Source of the DNA: Paulinella micropora
Lineage: Eukaryota > Cercozoa > Imbricatea > Euglyphida
Direction of reading: 5' to 3'
Assembly (NCBI GenBank): GCA_009731375.1
Contig: BJOX01000340.1
Location: 86,525-150,524, forward strand
DNA length: 64,000 nt
Position 1 is the stretch's first letter, and every line of letters begins with the position of its first letter. The notes under the pieces are model-generated. The model was not told the origin of the DNA and did no database searches. It was given only the letters and a program-made list of their open reading frames with translations. Below, piece after piece: positions 1 through 64,000 of this stretch. A program made the position numbers and the translations under genes.

Positions 1-58
1 TCCCCCCCCCCCCCCCTCTCTCTCTCTTAAACACACACACACACAATCCTATGTTCAG

Positions 59-64000
<63,942 letters not shown>

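Overview
The window is a stretch of nuclear DNA from an intron-rich eukaryote. Short GC-rich coding islands lie between long simple-sequence introns that begin GT and end AG. There are interspersed SINE-like and hairpin (MITE-like) elements, an interstitial TTAGGG tract, and no bacterial-type genes, operons or ribosome binding sites. The lineage cannot be fixed from sequence alone. A microalga or another protist is my best guess. Fourteen runs of N are present: 1799-2265, 7166-7445, 13183-13192, 19031-19590, 21141-21332, 25363-25372, 30310-30924, 32319-33011, 35214-35516, 35683-35692, 36572-36581, 40867-40876, 43272-43343 and 59525-59534.

All coding sequence I can support belongs to one plus-strand gene that enters before base 59 and leaves after base 64000. 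I infer 85 exons (30 to 802 nt, about 10.4 kb, roughly 3,475 codons, about 16% of the window). They join with compatible intron phases from end to end. The product is a giant protein made of at least 16 consecutive pleckstrin-homology (PH)-like domains of the phospholipase-C PH type. Most repeats show a strand reading like LxDIYLG, a CFSL-like strand, and an LHLEA strand leading into a WVxGLxxLL-like helix. Linkers are rich in Glu, Ser, Gln, Ala or Pro. One linker carries a RanBP2-like zinc finger. No start codon, promoter or terminator of this gene lies in the window.

By region: 59-4234 holds the end of a preceding module, PH1 and an acidic/basic linker. 4515-8513 is PH2. 9174-12130 is PH3. 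12131-13767 is PH4 plus the zinc finger. 14031-16900 is PH5. 17028-18864 holds PH6 and PH7. 20094-21037 is a linker. 21514-26469 is PH8. 26653-33794 is PH9 plus a linker. 36608-40746 is PH10. 41171-43911 is PH11. 44001-47187 is PH12. 49633-55351 is PH13. 56119-59250 is PH14. 59178-62371 is PH15. 62576-64000 is PH16.

The introns are the second story. Most are almost pure tetra-, penta-, hepta- or trinucleotide arrays whose own units supply the splice signals (|gtatgtatg..., ...ctatctag|, ...catacag|). In about 30 introns the adjoining exon edge, with its splice site, has been copied 1 to 16 times into the same intron. A 0.5-kb repeat family, tRNA-headed SINEs with ATT tails, and a palindromic MITE-like family also sit in the introns.
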